DNA from: Morchella semilibera
Lineage: Eukaryota > Ascomycota > Pezizomycetes > Pezizales > Morchellaceae
NCBI GenBank assembly: GCA_009192285.1
Contig: WBVU01000004.1
Location: 2,874,001-2,938,000 of the forward strand
Direction of reading: 5' to 3'
Length of the DNA: 64,000 bases
The notes beneath the pieces are model-generated. The model was given only the letters and a program-made list of their open reading frames with translations, did not search any database and was not told the origin of the DNA. How positions within the stretch are numbered: position 1 is the first letter of the stretch; every line of letters starts with the position of its first letter. Of this stretch, positions 1 through 12,400 are shown in pieces. A program made the position numbers and the translations under genes.

Positions 1-562
1 GAGAAATCGACGAGGTTATTATAAAACAGGTGAGTGTCCCCGAAGATCCCATGATAGCTCCTAGGGAACTGAGGAGGCCCCACAGGTTAGGAGCTTGCAC
101 TCCCGAGTGCGCTCACACCTGATGAGCGCAGTGAAGGAACGGCTAGCAGACTCTAGGATTTACGGAATTGCAAAGATTCGCACACAAGTGGAGAGGGCCG
201 GGAGAGTTGACTATCTTTTGAGGAATGATCGGTTCATCAGCCATCCAGCGCATTATGAGGTATATCCAAATTCTTGGGGACCACGGCGATAGCTCTAACA
301 AGCCTTAGACGTCTAGCTGCAAATTCTTGGCTCCGGAGATCATCGAGGTTTTATACTATAGGTTTTTTGATGGGGCGAGGAGGCGAGGGTCCCGTGAACC
401 AGATTTCCTTGACCGAATAAACCATACGTTAATATATCTAATAGCGACCGCCATTTAGCATAGGATTCGCGCATGGTCCACGGGGAATTATGTGGTGCCG
501 CAAAATTTCCAGACTCAAAATGATAGTGTAGTGAGTAAGTATTTCTCATATCTCCTAGAGAT
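1..562. other. Window edge, no supported gene
   Basis: The stretch has short open frames on both strands but none with recognisable motifs. It may hold upstream exons of the gene proposed at 563-1012, because a GTGAGT-like donor and CTAG acceptor-like words lie just before 563. I could not build a consistent exon chain and see no repeats shared with the rest of the window. Confidence 0.3.
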
Positions 563-1012
563 ATGGCGAGTGCTAACCGAGGTGTTACGAATGCTCTAGA
601 AACCTTCACGAGGATGGTAAACACTTGGACGTCACGTAGTCGTTCCAACCAAGAGGGCATCTTGAAATGGATAAAGGACAATCTCCGAGACAAGGTAAGA
701 ACCCGATCTTAATCACCGGTTATAACCTAAACTAATGATTTGTAGATACAAGAGAAGAAGGGGGTCACGGTCGAGGATATCCCAGTCGAGGGTCTTAGCG
801 AGGACGATGATGCTCTGGCGGAGGCTCTGAAAGCTCTCAGGAGTGCTCGGGGAGGCCAAGGCGAGAAATCTAAACCCGGAAAAACTAACCTTCCACCACA
901 CGGGCTTGAATATGGTACGGATGGAGTGCCGGACCTACCTGAAGAAGAAGAGGAAGAGATTGAGGAAATAGTGGAAGAGGGTGGAGAAACAACAGAAGAG
1001 GACCCTAACTAA
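563..1012 (+). CDS. Hypothetical two-exon protein with acidic C-terminus
   Basis: I read exon 1 at 563-694 (ATG at 563), a 51-nt intron at 695-745 (GTAAGA...TTGTAG with an ACTAAT-like branch word) and exon 2 at 746-1012 ending in TAA. The junction keeps phase 0. The predicted product is about 132 residues: a basic, Trp-containing N-terminal part (TFTRMVNTWTSRSRSNQEG), then ALAEALKALRSARGG, then a Glu-rich tail (EEEEEIEEIVEEGG). I do not recognise the family. Short basic/acidic proteins of this kind sit next to several fungal DNA transposons, and a PIF transposase follows on the other strand, so it could be a transposon accessory gene. The true start may be further upstream, outside the window. 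Confidence 0.35.
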
Positions 1013-1485
1013 AATAACGAGATCTCTGAGAGGTATGGGGAAGTCTGTAGAGATAGTAATAAGACCTTATGTATTATTATAATTATTATATAGTGGCGAG
1101 ACTATAAGTGAATATATCCATACCATTCGAGGAACAGAAGAGGCCTCTGAAAGCTATCGTGAGGTGAATAAATACATGAAAAGCACCAACCAGCACCAGG
1201 AGCTAGATGTGCGCGCCAGGGACTCCCCAGGCGCAATGGATGATGGAAAGTATATTAGCAGGGGAGATCGGGGCGGAAACGTGATGCCCAGGCGGAGCCA
1301 GGCGCAGGGTATCTCCGCCAGGGATATAGGTGCCCTTCCAGGCGTTACCTGAGAGAAAACCAAACTCCTGGCGCTAACCGAGGTTGGGATTTAGTTCAGG
1401 GCTCTCAGGGCGTTGAAAGCCTCGCCCGGAGCGCCCGGAGGTTTGGCGAGGTTCTCAGGAGAATGGGTTTTTATCCGGTGCGCCC
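1013..1485. other. Intergenic, reiterated CGCCAGG / GCGCCTGGAGC words
   Basis: No coding frame is supported. The stretch is rich in reiterated words: CGCCAGG and its complement CCTGGCG occur several times between 1213 and 1375, and GGGCTCTCAGGGCG, GCGCCCGGAG and GCGCCTGGAGC follow around 1397-1510. Similar words recur at 28,075-28,215 and, as an AGTGCTCTNAGGGC variant, through the Plavaka element at 28.2-32.1 kb. Confidence 0.45.
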
Positions 1486-2619
1486 TCAGCGCCCTGAGCG
1501 CCTGGAGCACCCGGCGAAATCGGCAGGTTTGCTGATGTCGGCAGGCATAGGAATGCGAATTCTTCCAAAAGAACTTTGTAGAGATCGCATTCCCCATTCT
1601 GCAGCCTGACGCGCCGATGTTATCTGTGCATTGAGCTTCACTAATGCTGCACGTTCACCATCATTAATTGGCCATTGACGGAATGATCCTTTGATAGGTT
1701 GTTTGATTTTGTCGGCAAGGCGTTGGGCCGTAGGGAAAGCTGTATCGGTAATGATGAAATAAGGGTTCGGTTTTTGGTTTTCAAGGCGTTGGTAAAAGGG
1801 ATACACGACAACTGAATCATGCCAAGAGCCAGGCACGTTAACAACGCAAAATATTATGCTTCCGTCGATACCAAACACAAAGATATTTGATGTAAAATAT
1901 GAAGCACACCATCTATTGTGATAAGCATTTTGAATATCAATGTTCCCGTCACATTCAAGAGGTAGATGTAGACCATCAGCAAATCCAAAACAATACTCAA
2001 CAAGAGGTTGACGCTCTCGTAGCAAGGCTGCCCATTCACGCATTTGATTCACGTTTGACCATTGTATGGTGCATTCTGGCGTTTCAAGAAGAGTATTGAG
2101 GAGTAACTGTGCACTGAATCGAATATATCGAGAGCAAACAGAAGGCACAATCTCAAAGAGTTGTTGTAGATTGGTCTCTTTCATTGTAGAGTTCAAATAA
2201 TGGAGAAGCAGTCCTAAAGCATCAACTGAATCCAGACAACGGTGCCGAACATTGGCAGAACCCACTGGGTTGACATTTCCTCTTGAAATAGGTGTAGATT
2301 CCCATCTAGAATGAAACTCTCGCTCTAGTAGAAGGTCGAAAGTTGGAACATCAATACCCATTGTCACAATGTATGCTCGATTGTTGCGGCTGTTGCGGAT
2401 ATGGTCCCATGCAGTAGTGTGTCCTATTGCATGAAATGGTGCAAAAGCTGAGCGTGTCAAATAGGCTCGGCGAATCCTTCTGTGAAGCCGGCGGCGGCGT
2501 TTGCTTTCAAGGGCAAGAGAAATTGTAGCTAAAAGAATAATACTAGTATCCAAAAGTTCTGACTCGTTTGCATTGCAGTACTCATGAATCACATTCAAGT
2601 TCTCAGTTTGGAACTCCAT
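1486..2619 (-). pseudogene. PIF/Harbinger transposase, 3'-truncated
   Basis: The 377-residue frame is a DDE_Tnp_4-type transposase. The N-terminal part carries a basic patch (ESKRRRRLHRRIRRAY, near residues 38-53). The catalytic core shows CFGFADG (first Asp near 215), then NIDIQNAYHNRW, VNVPGSWHDS, FIITDTAFP (second Asp near 293) and AAEWGMRSLQSSFGR (Glu near 336), the spacing expected for this superfamily. The frame then runs into GC-rich reiterated sequence within about 20 codons, so the usual C-terminal helices appear lost. The family acts in the nucleus by cut-and-paste with 3-bp target duplications. No clear inverted termini were found, although a 29-bp palindrome sits 55 bp upstream of the start. 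Non-functional, though the read frame itself is open. Confidence 0.8.
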
Positions 2620-2674
2620 CGTTGTCTGAAGGTTTATAGTTACGGAAAGGAACGTTGAAGTTTGAGTTTCTACT

Positions 2675-2703
2675 TTGTAGACTCCCCCTGGGGGTGTCTA
2701 CAA
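2675..2703. repeat. 29-bp near-perfect palindrome
   Basis: TTGTAGAC and GTCTACAA flank a CCCCC/GGGGG core, giving an almost perfect hairpin just upstream of the PIF transposase start. It could be two fused element termini or a terminator-like hairpin; the sequence does not decide. Confidence 0.6.
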
Positions 2704-3252
2704 TTGATATTTTTGTCAAAGGCTTAATCCTTACAGATTTGGGTTTGAACCTGTTCAGACCTCATCTGTCACCATCAGAATATCCACGGGATGGCATCCA
2801 CTATGAGGGTACATGTACCGGGTGTACAGAGAACCCCGTTTTTGGAATTTTCTTAGAAGGAGGCCTACTATGGGCTATAGTTGGTCTGATATACATAATT
2901 CTTTAAATAATGTGATACTTGGCAGCCTAGCTAGTATTTGTATAGTCTGCTCCACAGCTTTTGCAAAACAACCTCCATTACCTCAATTTGACTCTTGTTG
3001 TTCTACAAATTCATCAGAACAATAATTTTCGATAAGAACTCAGGAATGTAAATACTAGAAAGAAAGACAATAGAATAGTTTTTTTTTTCTTATTTTTTGA
3101 GAAATAATTGATTATTTCTGTTTTTTAAAAAAACAATATACAGGGGGTTCTCAGTATTTTATTTCTTCAGTACTAATGATTAAGTATTATTGGTTGTTTT
3201 GGTTGTCACATAGTATGACATACATGCAAACTCGACAAATAAATAAAATGAG
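2704..3252. other. AT-rich intergenic, no gene
   Basis: Short frames only, with poly-T/poly-A runs around 3080-3135. I see nothing recognisable. Confidence 0.5.
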
Positions 3253-3422
3253 TGTGACGGAGTAGCCGGAGGCAACGTGACAGATGACAATGGCGATGCA
3301 AGGTAACTCAAGGAGCACAGCCAGTATTACGAAGACAGTAACGAGGAAGAGAAAAGAGCCAGGCGGGCACAAGCACAGGCACTGGCGAGGACAAAAGCAA
3401 GAGTAAGAGCAGAGTCAGAGGG

Positions 3423-4038
3423 TGTCCCGGCGTCTTGGCATTGATCTCGAGGGTTGGGTAATCATTGCGCTGTTGTTACTAATAAAGCAATGTTAAGCGA
3501 GAGAGAAATGTGACAAGGGGAAAGTGTCGTCATTGGATTATACGGTAATCCATGGCGTGATGGATTTGTAATGTAATTAGAGAAGATGGTGAGAAGGAAT
3601 ATGAGGTATGGTAGTGATGGATTTCTATGGGGTTCTACGGATGAAGGTATGAGTTATAGCGGACTGGCGGAGGAGGTTGTTAAATAGCGCAGGAAGATTT
3701 TTACTTTAGTTCTTTCTTTCTTTCTTCTCTGTCTCGTCTTCCTGTTATCTCAGTATATAGGAATATACTCCTATTCCTCGCCCAAGACCTTGTCCTCTTT
3801 AGAGGAAATCTATAGTACCTCTCATCATTTTCGTTGAGGTCCATCCGGTCATCACTTTGCCTGCCCTGCGACTTTTTGCCTCTGCCTTTGCCTTTGCCTT
3901 TGCCGGTGCCTGTGCTTGTGCCTGCCCAGTGTTGTTCCTGTCTTTGTCGGTGTCCTCGTTGCGCTGGTTGTGCTCCTCGAGCTCTTCTGTGTCATCATTG
4001 CCATCTTCTACTTTGCATCGGGTTACTACTCCGTCACA
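3423..4038 (+). mobile_element. Solo LTR-A (sense), nested
   Basis: A 616-bp solo LTR from TGTCCCGG to CCGTCACA lies inside the older antisense A copy. The flanks GAGGG and GAGGA match at 4 of 5 positions, consistent with an aged 5-bp target duplication. No internal region is present. Confidence 0.8.
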
Positions 4039-4179
4039 GAGGACGCAGGGCAAAGCAGAGAAAGCGAGGACCAGGTATGAACCCAAGCGAGGATCATGAG
4101 GACCATAGGGTTGCCTCCTGCGAAAGCGAGTTTGAAGAGAAGTAACTATAGCTATGAATAGGAGTATTTTCCTATGTAC

Positions 4180-4662
4180 TCTAACGGGCTGAGGTCCGGT
4201 TCGGGAGTAAGGCTGGGACAGCCTGAGGTTTTGGAGGCGAGGACAGGGACAGGGTTGGCTCAGGATACACAAGAGGCAAGGCAGGTTCAGGTTCAGGTTC
4301 AAGGACGAAGCAAACGCAAAAGGGCCGAAGGCAAGTTATAGATTACTAATAGAAAGAAGACATTGCCTAGAGAGGCGGAAACATAGGAAAGAACAAACAC
4401 TATATATACAACTATTCCTCCACACTGATGACTTAGACCATAGAATCCTATAGAAACTCCTACACTCCCGTACCACCCATACTATTCCCGATAACCCCAA
4501 CTCTATCCTGTTACTACCCAATCTTTCCTAGCACTTACGTTCTATTACCCGAGCTCCTTCCTAACCCGTCATCCTACTTCCGATATTGACCAATACTATC
4601 CAATAACTATGTTCCGAAGACATCTTGGCGGGAGGCGAGGTGTAGGTGACTGAGCCGTGACA
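4180..4662 (+). mobile_element. Solo LTR-B, nested, exact TSD TGTAC
   Basis: A 483-bp LTR of family B (TCTAACGGG...GCCGTGACA) interrupts the antisense LTR-A. TGTAC is duplicated exactly at 4175-4179 and 4663-4667. It contains a short run of CAGGTT hexamers and a CTATATATA box. The orientation sign is arbitrary because no B internal region is known here. Confidence 0.8.
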
Positions 4663-4998
4663 TGTACAGAGATAATAAGAAGACGAGACAGAGAGAAAAG
4701 AAAGAAAGAACTAAAGGAAAAATCCTCCCGCGCTATTTAACACTCTCCTCCACTAGCCCACTATGACTCATACTGTCATCTATAGAATCCCATCGAAAAC
4801 CTATTACTACCACACCTCGTATTCCTCCCCACCATCTCTTCCAATATTATTACAAATCCATCATACCATAGAATACTATAGAATCCAATGATGACACCTC
4901 CTCCTCATTGCATCTCCTCCTTGCTTAACATCTTTTTATCGATAACAACAGCGCTTCGACTACTGAACGTCTGGGATCGATGCCAGGATGCAGGGATA

Positions 4999-6836
4999 AT
5001 GCGCAGTAGGGGTTCCTGGTATTTATAATGTACACTTGGCACAATCGCACTCAATACGTTTTGTCCGTTTAACTCACTTGACGACCACAAACGACGCTCG
5101 GACATCAACAAAAATTCAACTAGCAGTATTTTTCATAGAAAATACATAGTAGTATTTAATGAATTATCAGGCAATTAAATACTAATATTTGATTAAATTT
5201 TGATGTACCCTTCAACTAAAACCAGAAATAATAAATTTATGTTTGGTAACAAATTTATCAACTTATTCACTTTTGCAAAAAAAAATTAACTCTCATCAAT
5301 TAGTATGATAAAAAAAAACTCATCTTCATTATAAAATAGTCTCCATATATAACCTGTTAATATTTTACAGATTCTCGTAAGTGTTTTCACATCTATAATA
5401 TAGTGTTGAAAAATAATAATCAGTCTTTATCGTTTTGTGACACCTATGTCAAAATACTAAAAACAATATTATAAAATCAAATATCAATCTATTCAAGTAG
5501 GAAAATGGATCAAAACTTGCCAACCTACAATATAACAAAAGATATTAATATATTCTCAATCTCTTTTCAGAAATATTTTAATCATTAAAAGGAAAGAAAC
5601 TTGTAAACATTCTGTGCCTGTGGAGTATTTCCAACCAAATGGTCAGTCATTTTGCCACCAGTGGCAGCTATTTCACCACCGGTGTGATGAAACTGCTGGT
5701 ACTAATGATAATTCAGAATAAAGACTGAAAGTCAGCATTTTATAACAGAGCCATACCAATGGTTAGGAGAATAGTTCTCACCAGGCCTGTTATAGGCTCA
5801 GAGTTATTGATAGAGTCCAGCAGTTACAGTGATAAGAAAGGTACCTGCAGTGAGGACCGCAACCTGCTGCAAGTGTATCTACCTTCTGACCACTAGGGTG
5901 GGGATCTATTCATGAAAGGATAGGCTGACGAGTCTAGGCCTTGTCAGTGAATAGAGGACTGGCTAGAGAGAGGTCTCTAAGTGCCGGGCATCTCCAGTAT
6001 CCCTCTGTGCATGAATAGTCCTGCTGCAGGCGGCAGTAGCTATGCCCAGGAATAATCTACAATAGGTTACAGCTCTGTAGCCACCTTGGGTGGATCATCT
6101 GAGCGGAGAACTCATCTAATGCAGGCCCGGAGCTGTGTGACAGCCAGGCTGCAGGTGATCCTTGACCCTGGCTAAGGGTACTTACTCTAGGACCGGAAAC
6201 ACCCACCAGCGCTTGGGGAGAAGCGGGGTAGGGAAGGAATTGTTTCCGCTCCAAAAGAGAGGTTGCACCAGAACTTAGTGAGAGCGGGGGAATGCAGGAA
6301 ATAGAGAAATTTGGAGTATAAGTAACCATCTCCATTTTCGCCCACCTGTTCTAGTTTTCCTCATCATCAGTAGTAACAAGCGGAAGAAGACCCTTAAGAT
6401 TTTTCTAAGTCTACCAGAAGAATCTTTACTCTCTAGACCTAGCCTCTATCTTCTACCGGCCCTCTTGTCTCCTATACTCTTGATTAGTAGAGGCAGAGCC
6501 CCGTCACATATTTATACTAGAGCAAGGACTGAAGTTCAATGCTTATAACCCACCCAATTAATGAAATTTTTTTCATATATTTACCACTCTATAGAGTCAG
6601 TGTGACAGGGCTCTACTTCAACTGAATACTTGGTCTAGGGGGCTAAAAGGCTGGTAGGAACAAATCAGATTTATAAATAACGTATCCGTCATGTATTCAC
6701 TTGGAATGATTTGAAAAAGTCTCTTTCAGTTTGATTCCTCAGCTGGAGATGCCAGTCATAGTCAGAGAAGATATATGAAAATGAAGGTGAGTATTCACAC
6801 TTCACGCCTTTCAGCATCTGAATTCTATCTTACTGC
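4999..6836. other. Long intergenic stretch, no gene seen
   Basis: 5100-5640 is strongly AT-rich; 5640-6480 is of mixed composition and contains an imperfect inverted repeat around 5652-5700 (core CACCGGTG). No frame longer than about 90 codons and no recognised RNA gene or transposon domain is present. It could be a decayed repeat. Confidence 0.5.
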
Positions 6837-7047
6837 TGTGACGGAGTAAACCGACTCAAAGTGGAAGATGACAATGATGACGCAGAAGGACTCAAGGAGC
6901 ACAGCCAACGCGACGAGGACACCGACGAAGACAGGAACAACGCCGGGCAGGCATGAGCACAGGCACCGGTGAAGGCAAAAGCAAAGGCACAAGGGCGCAG
7001 GGCAGAGAAAGGGAGGACCGGATGGACCTCAACGAGAACGATGAGAG

Positions 7048-8065
7048 TGTTACGGGCATGAGAAAAGGAACCCGAAGACTGAAAGAGGAGTACCCTCCCC
7101 ACGCTACTACGCTGCTAAAAGTCTCTATGTCCCACTGAGCGCGCCAGAGAGGCACGGTGTTGCCAGTATGGAGCCCAGTGCGGAGTTGCGGAATCCCTAG
7201 TTAACGAACCTGTTTTCGACCCCTGAAATAACCCCCGGAGTGTTAAAGCGCCGGCATAGTCGCTCAGGACACCGGTGGGTATATGAGGAGGCAACAGTGC
7301 GAGTTTGGAGTCAATCGGACCATATTTGATCGAATGGCGAAGGTCGTAAGGAAGCTCACACTGGTGGCGCCTCTGGGGAAGGTAAGACTACCCGACTCCT
7401 CCGGTACCGATCGTTAGCAGTCCTAATGTTGAGCTATGCTCCTTGGTGATAGGTAACGATGTCGGGAAAGAGTTGGCGAGCGAAGTCGAGCCCGGTACCG
7501 GGATGTTATCAGGTAGGCTAACTTCGAAGACTCCACATGATCACTGGTGAAGGCTGAGTGCATGCAGCGACGGGTTGTTATTTATTAAGGGAATAGAGCG
7601 TGAGGGATTTTCTGGATTAGAAGTCAAGGGTATGTTGGATGGTGGGAATAGATTTGGTGTTTGGTTGTCTTGGCGTATTTTCAGGGTCTTCGGGGTTTCG
7701 CACTTGTTGTTTGTATTTATAATGTTTAGTCCGCGTGACATTTGCGCGGGATATAAATACTGTGTCATTCTCCGACTTTGTTGAAATCATCAGCGACGAA
7801 GAAAGAGTCTTATTAATATAATCACTATTACTTTACGCTTTATACTTTGTCTTCGAAGAATTTATCAAGTGACCTGGAAACTCCACCTCGAACCATCTTC
7901 GTACTTCAGGACCATTTGCATACTGAAAGGACTAGCATCGAGCGATCGAGACTCTAGGCTGGTTAAGACTGAGGAGACCTTGTTCCTTACTGCCTTTGCG
8001 GTTAGCGTTTCAAACTCTAAGCTCTTTACTTGACTACTCGGGTTGCTTGGTGTAACACCCTAATA
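7048..8065 (+). mobile_element. Solo LTR-E, exact TSD GAGAG
   Basis: A 1018-bp terminal repeat runs from TGTTACGGGC to CACCCTAATA with an exact GAGAG duplication (7043-7047, 8066-8070) inside LTR-A. The second copy at 32,542 aligns along its whole length. Both contain GCGCGGGATATAAATAC, a TATA-box-like promoter, in the last third. No coding internal region of this family was seen, so the LTR call rests on length, duplication and promoter structure. Confidence 0.75.
7748..7760 (+). promoter_or_regulatory. TATA-like box of LTR-E
   Basis: GGGATATAAATAC is conserved at the same relative place in both LTR-E copies (here and near 33,170), as expected for the LTR promoter. Confidence 0.45.
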
Positions 8066-8657
8066 GAGAGGTGCTATGGGTTTTCCTCTGAAGAAGACAA
8101 GATCTTGAATACCAGGAACTATGGCTTGGAAATATGAGTATATTCCTATGTACTGAAATAACAAGAAGACGAGACAGAGAGAAAAGAAAGAAAGAACTAA
8201 GGAAAACATCTATACCCACTATTTAATACCTCTCCTCAACCAGTCCACTATGACTCATTCACCAGTTCATAGAAACCCATAGAAATCTATCGCAACACAC
8301 CTCGTATTCCTCCCCACCATCTCTGCTATTTACATTACAAATCCATCATGCCATCGAACCTCCTAGAACCCAAAAACGACACCCCCTCCTCAGCACAACC
8401 CTCCCTCGCTTAGCAATACCTTAACAATCACAACAGCATTTCGACTACCGAATCCTCGGGACCGATGCCAAGACGCCGGAACAACTGCTAAGTTCTGATA
8501 AAAACCCTTTAGCGTAGGAGAACTCAATTCCTCCATGATCCTGCTTCTTCCCTAGCTACTAACAAGTATTCCTGGCTCTCCATTTTTAATATTCCTAGTC
8601 AGAATCAAGAACCACCTGTATCCTAAGCTACCGCCTAGTTATCTGGGCTTGCATTAG

Positions 8658-8922
8658 TATCACAGAGTAAAACGAGGACACTGAACAGACTAGCTAAAGT
8701 ATACAACTGAAGTAGGACAAAGGCGATAACGAAAACAAAAAGCGAGAACAAGGAGGGCACGACGACCCTAGATGAGGCAAAAACTATGGGGCATGTTCCC
8801 TGTCCCTGGATTACCTTACTATGTCTCGCCTCATTCAGCCTTGCCCCGCCTCGTTTCTTCCTGCCTTGGTAGTATATACACCTTGATTTGTCTCATCTTC
8901 GTCCTCGCATCGCTCTGTGATA
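8658..8922. mobile_element. Two LTR-C tips joined head to head
   Basis: TATCACAGAG at 8658 opens an antisense family-C tip; it switches near 8790 into a sense C tip that ends CTCTGTGATA at 8922. The result is a 265-bp inverted structure with no matching 5-bp flanks (ATTAG / ATCAT). Confidence 0.55.
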
Positions 8923-9259
8923 ATCATAACATAGAACCTAATAAAATTCTGTTGCGATCAAACCACTGACATATCATATTCGAGCCCACCACTTTCTTAT
9001 GATATCATTACTGATCTTCTGTCCAACCAAATTCTTCAGAATTCTATGATATCAATATCACCTTGTGTTACCCACCCTCCTCTCTTAGGCTTCCAAATGA
9101 ATCAGGAAAAGCCTGGATATTAGCATATTAGGAAACTATATAATACCATATACGTTTCATTAAGGAAGAATTTATGGGAGATATTTCTCCGCTTAACAAG
9201 TTTGATATGTTCTAACATTAAATATCACGATAGTTCTTAGGGTGTCGCACCACACTACT
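8923..9259. other. AT-rich spacer with an LTR-E tip
   Basis: No gene. TTAGGGTGTCGCACCA at about 9238-9253 is the reverse complement of the LTR-E end, so the 3' end of LINE copy 1 abuts a fragment of an antisense E copy. Confidence 0.5.
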
Positions 9260-9467
9260 ATTTATTTATTTATTTATTACTCATACTGCTTGCATCTGAA
9301 TCCGGATATGGCATACAAAGAAAGAACCCAATTATCACGGTCATATACTATCCTTAATAAAGCGAATCCTCCTCACGGCCGTGTTCCCATCAACCCTCTT
9401 TCAAGGTTATCATGCATGTTGTCCTCTCCATTCCAGCTCGTAACGATAGGTGCAAGCACCTTGGTGA

Positions 9468-12400
9468 CTATCCTTCTCCTTCTCTTTCTCCTTCCTCCTC
9501 AAGTCTCCCCCATCCTACGTGTTCTCCTCTATCTCCATCCCTCTCCCCTAGTGTCCAGTTTCTAGTGGCGATCTGGGATGGTATAAGAAATGTATCGATG
9601 GTTGCCTGAAGTCCTTTGTCTGTATGCATGGCGGTCATCCAGTTGAGTGGCATTGGTTTGATTGTGGCGGTAAGATCTTTTCTGAGTTCTGGTAGTGGAT
9701 GTTGTTTGCAGTAAAGTAGCAGGTGAGTTGGGGTTTCTTGGAAGTACCCACACCTACATTCCATTGTATCAATATTTGTTGTTGGTATTCTGGATAGGTA
9801 GGATTTGGTATATCCATGGCCTGTTCGCATTTGGGCAATTGTGCTTGCAAGTTTCCTTGGTATGTTTCGACGAAGGGGTGCAGACATCTTGGAGGAAGGA
9901 GCACCTCTGTAGCTCCTTCCTTTCTTCATAGTTTTCCAGTTCTCTCTCCAAGTAGCGATAGACTGCTCCTTGATTTTTCTCTTCAAGTGGGTGATTGATA
10001 CCCTTGCATCTGGTTCGACCCTTTCACTCTGTGCCCCTCTTTTTGCTAACCTGTCTGCATGTTCGTTGCCATCCACCTCCACATGTCCTGGTACCCAGTG
10101 GATATGTGTTTTGATGTTTACTGCTTCAAGCTCCAATAGGTTTGATCTTGCTAGTTGAACCCAATGTTGGTGTTACGGAGCGAAGCGGAGACAACTAAAC
10201 AGAGAGCCAAGGTTCGCAACCGAGGCGAGACGAGGGGCGAGGACGAGGACGAGAACGAGGACAGGGACGAAGAGTATGGACGAAGACTATGGACGAAGAC
10301 TCTGGACGAAGACGGTTATAACTAGGCGAGGAGGTCACGTGGTTCTGGTGATAGACCAAGCGAAGATACTTATAGATACGATCGTATATTCCTTAAGACA
10401 AGACAAGACAAGACTAAAGACGAAACGAAACAAAGACCCTATATATATGGGTTGATAACAGGAAGACGAAGTAAAGAAGAAAGAGAAAAGAAAAAGAAGA
10501 AAGAAAACCCATAGCCGAATATATATACTAGTCCGTACCCCTGTCCGTACTGACTCATACTCCGTGTAACGGAAACCCATAGAAATCCAAGAAGTCCCAA
10601 AAAGAAAACCCGAACCATAACCCATTCTAAAATATCCTTCAGCCGCCTGTAGCCCGTGTCACGCCGTGATAGTTGGCCTGGGAATGCTTCTGGTTTTTTC
10701 ATTCTTCGTATCGCTGCCTGGTTGTCTGAATAGATCCAGACATCACTTGTCGAGTGACGTGAATTTCTGATCTCTTTCCGGGCAAGCTGTGTAGCTTGAG
10801 CTATTGCGTAAAGTTCGCAATCAAAGACTTCCACCTCTTTTCCAAGGTGGTAGAATTGCTCCATCACTATTTCGTTGCCTCTAATGCCAACGACTCCAGC
10901 CCCAGCTTTTCCTTCCATTAGGGATTCATCAGAGTAGAATACCAAACGGTGTAAGTTGTTGTAATTCCCTTGAGTTGTTTGTCTATGGTTCTTTGCTGCT
11001 GTATCTTTGTCCGTCGTATCAATCTGGATGTCTATTGATGTTCTGATGCCATGGGGGACAGGCAATTGAATCAATGTCCTCCACCAGACTTTGAGGTTGA
11101 ATCCAATCGCTGACTTTGTTTAGGATCCGGTGTAGCCTGGATTGGTACTGTGGCCTAGCACCAGCAGAGTGCCATGGGGTAGCTGTGGGTTCCTCCTCTC
11201 TTCCTGATTCCTGTGTACTTGGAAATGAATCCGGGCTGAAGGTGCTAATAGGGTGGGTGGCCGGCATGCTTAGAATGCGTAGAGCATATTTCTGTTGTTG
11301 GAGGTCAAGCCTGATCTCTATGGGTAGTAGTGCAGTTTCTGCTTGGAGTGCTGATATTGGTGTTGTTCTGAAAGCACCAGTGATCCTTCTCATCGCATTG
11401 TTTTGTATCTTCTGAAGCTGCGTTTTGTATCCTATCTGTCCGTTCCACCAAACTTCTGCACCAAAATCACTGATTGTAGTGACGCAGGTCTGATAGAGCT
11501 GTCTTGGAGCTGTCTGGCTCAGCCCTTTTTCTGTATTTCCTAACCTGGCAAGTGCAAGAAATGCCCTCATAGCTGAAGCCGCTTTAGTTTTGACATGATG
11601 TTTGAAAGATAGCTTCCTATCAAACCAAACACCCAGCCACCTCAGTGTATCGCTGGCCTCAACCAAAGTACCATCAGGCATTCTGACCTTGACTGTATCC
11701 GTAGTGTTTGTAGTTCGTTTGTTGTGGAAGTGAAGTAGTTCTGTTTTGAGGTTGTCGAATGCCAGAGCATTAGCTTCACCCCATGTGACAGCTAGCTGTG
11801 TCATTCTCTCCAAGTGTCTGCAGTTTGAGCTTTCATCTTTGCCCACCATTATCATGCCAATATCATCAATATAGCTGGGGTATTTGCTGGTGAGGAAACT
11901 GGCGTTGAAGAATATCGAAGAGTGGTGATAAGTAGAGAATAAAAAGAATCGGTGATGTTGGACTTCCCTGTGGAATTCCTGTTGCTATTGTTGACATCGG
12001 TTCTTGTTGCCCATCAAAGGCTAGTGAAGCTTTCCTGTTGCTTAGGAGATTGTCTATCCATCTGACTATTTGAGTGGGCAGGCGTTTTTCTTTTGCTGTA
12101 TGTATGAGTCTGTCCTTGGATACATTGTCAAATGCCCCTTTGACATCCATAAACAGTGCTGAAACGACCTTTCCTTTTCTCTTCGCTTCATCCACTATGC
12201 TTGCTACCAGCATACAGGCATCTACAGCAGATCTCTTTGGTCTTCCTCCAATCTGCCAGTGGTGGAGTAGATTGTATCTCTCCGCTAGATATGCAAGTCT
12301 TGAAGCTATTATCTTTTCCAGTACCTTGCCTAAGCAATTAAGCAGGGAGACTGGCCTATACGCTTTTGGAATCGAATAGTCTGGTTTGTTGGGCTTTTTT

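Larger units (their letters stand above)
3253..4998 (-). mobile_element. Old LTR-A copy (gypsy), split by two other LTRs
   Basis: An antisense LTR-A begins with TGTGACGGAG at 3253 and ends near 4998 (degenerate GGGATA). It is present as three pieces, 3253-3422, 4039-4179 and 4663-4998, separated by a sense LTR-A and an LTR-B. The pieces align in order with the uninterrupted copies at 15,469 and 51,336. It is the most diverged A copy in the window and thus probably the oldest layer here. Confidence 0.8.
6837..8483 (-). mobile_element. Solo LTR-A (antisense), exact TSD ACTGC, split by LTR-E
   Basis: Antisense LTR-A from TGTGACGG at 6837 to CGGAACA at 8483, interrupted at 7048-8065 by LTR-E. 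The target duplication ACTGC is exact (6832-6836 and 8484-8488). Confidence 0.88.

Noticed and set aside
5640-6480. Possible structured RNA or SINE in the mixed-composition stretch
   Set aside because: No Pol III boxes, tail or second copy in the window; only a weak inverted repeat.
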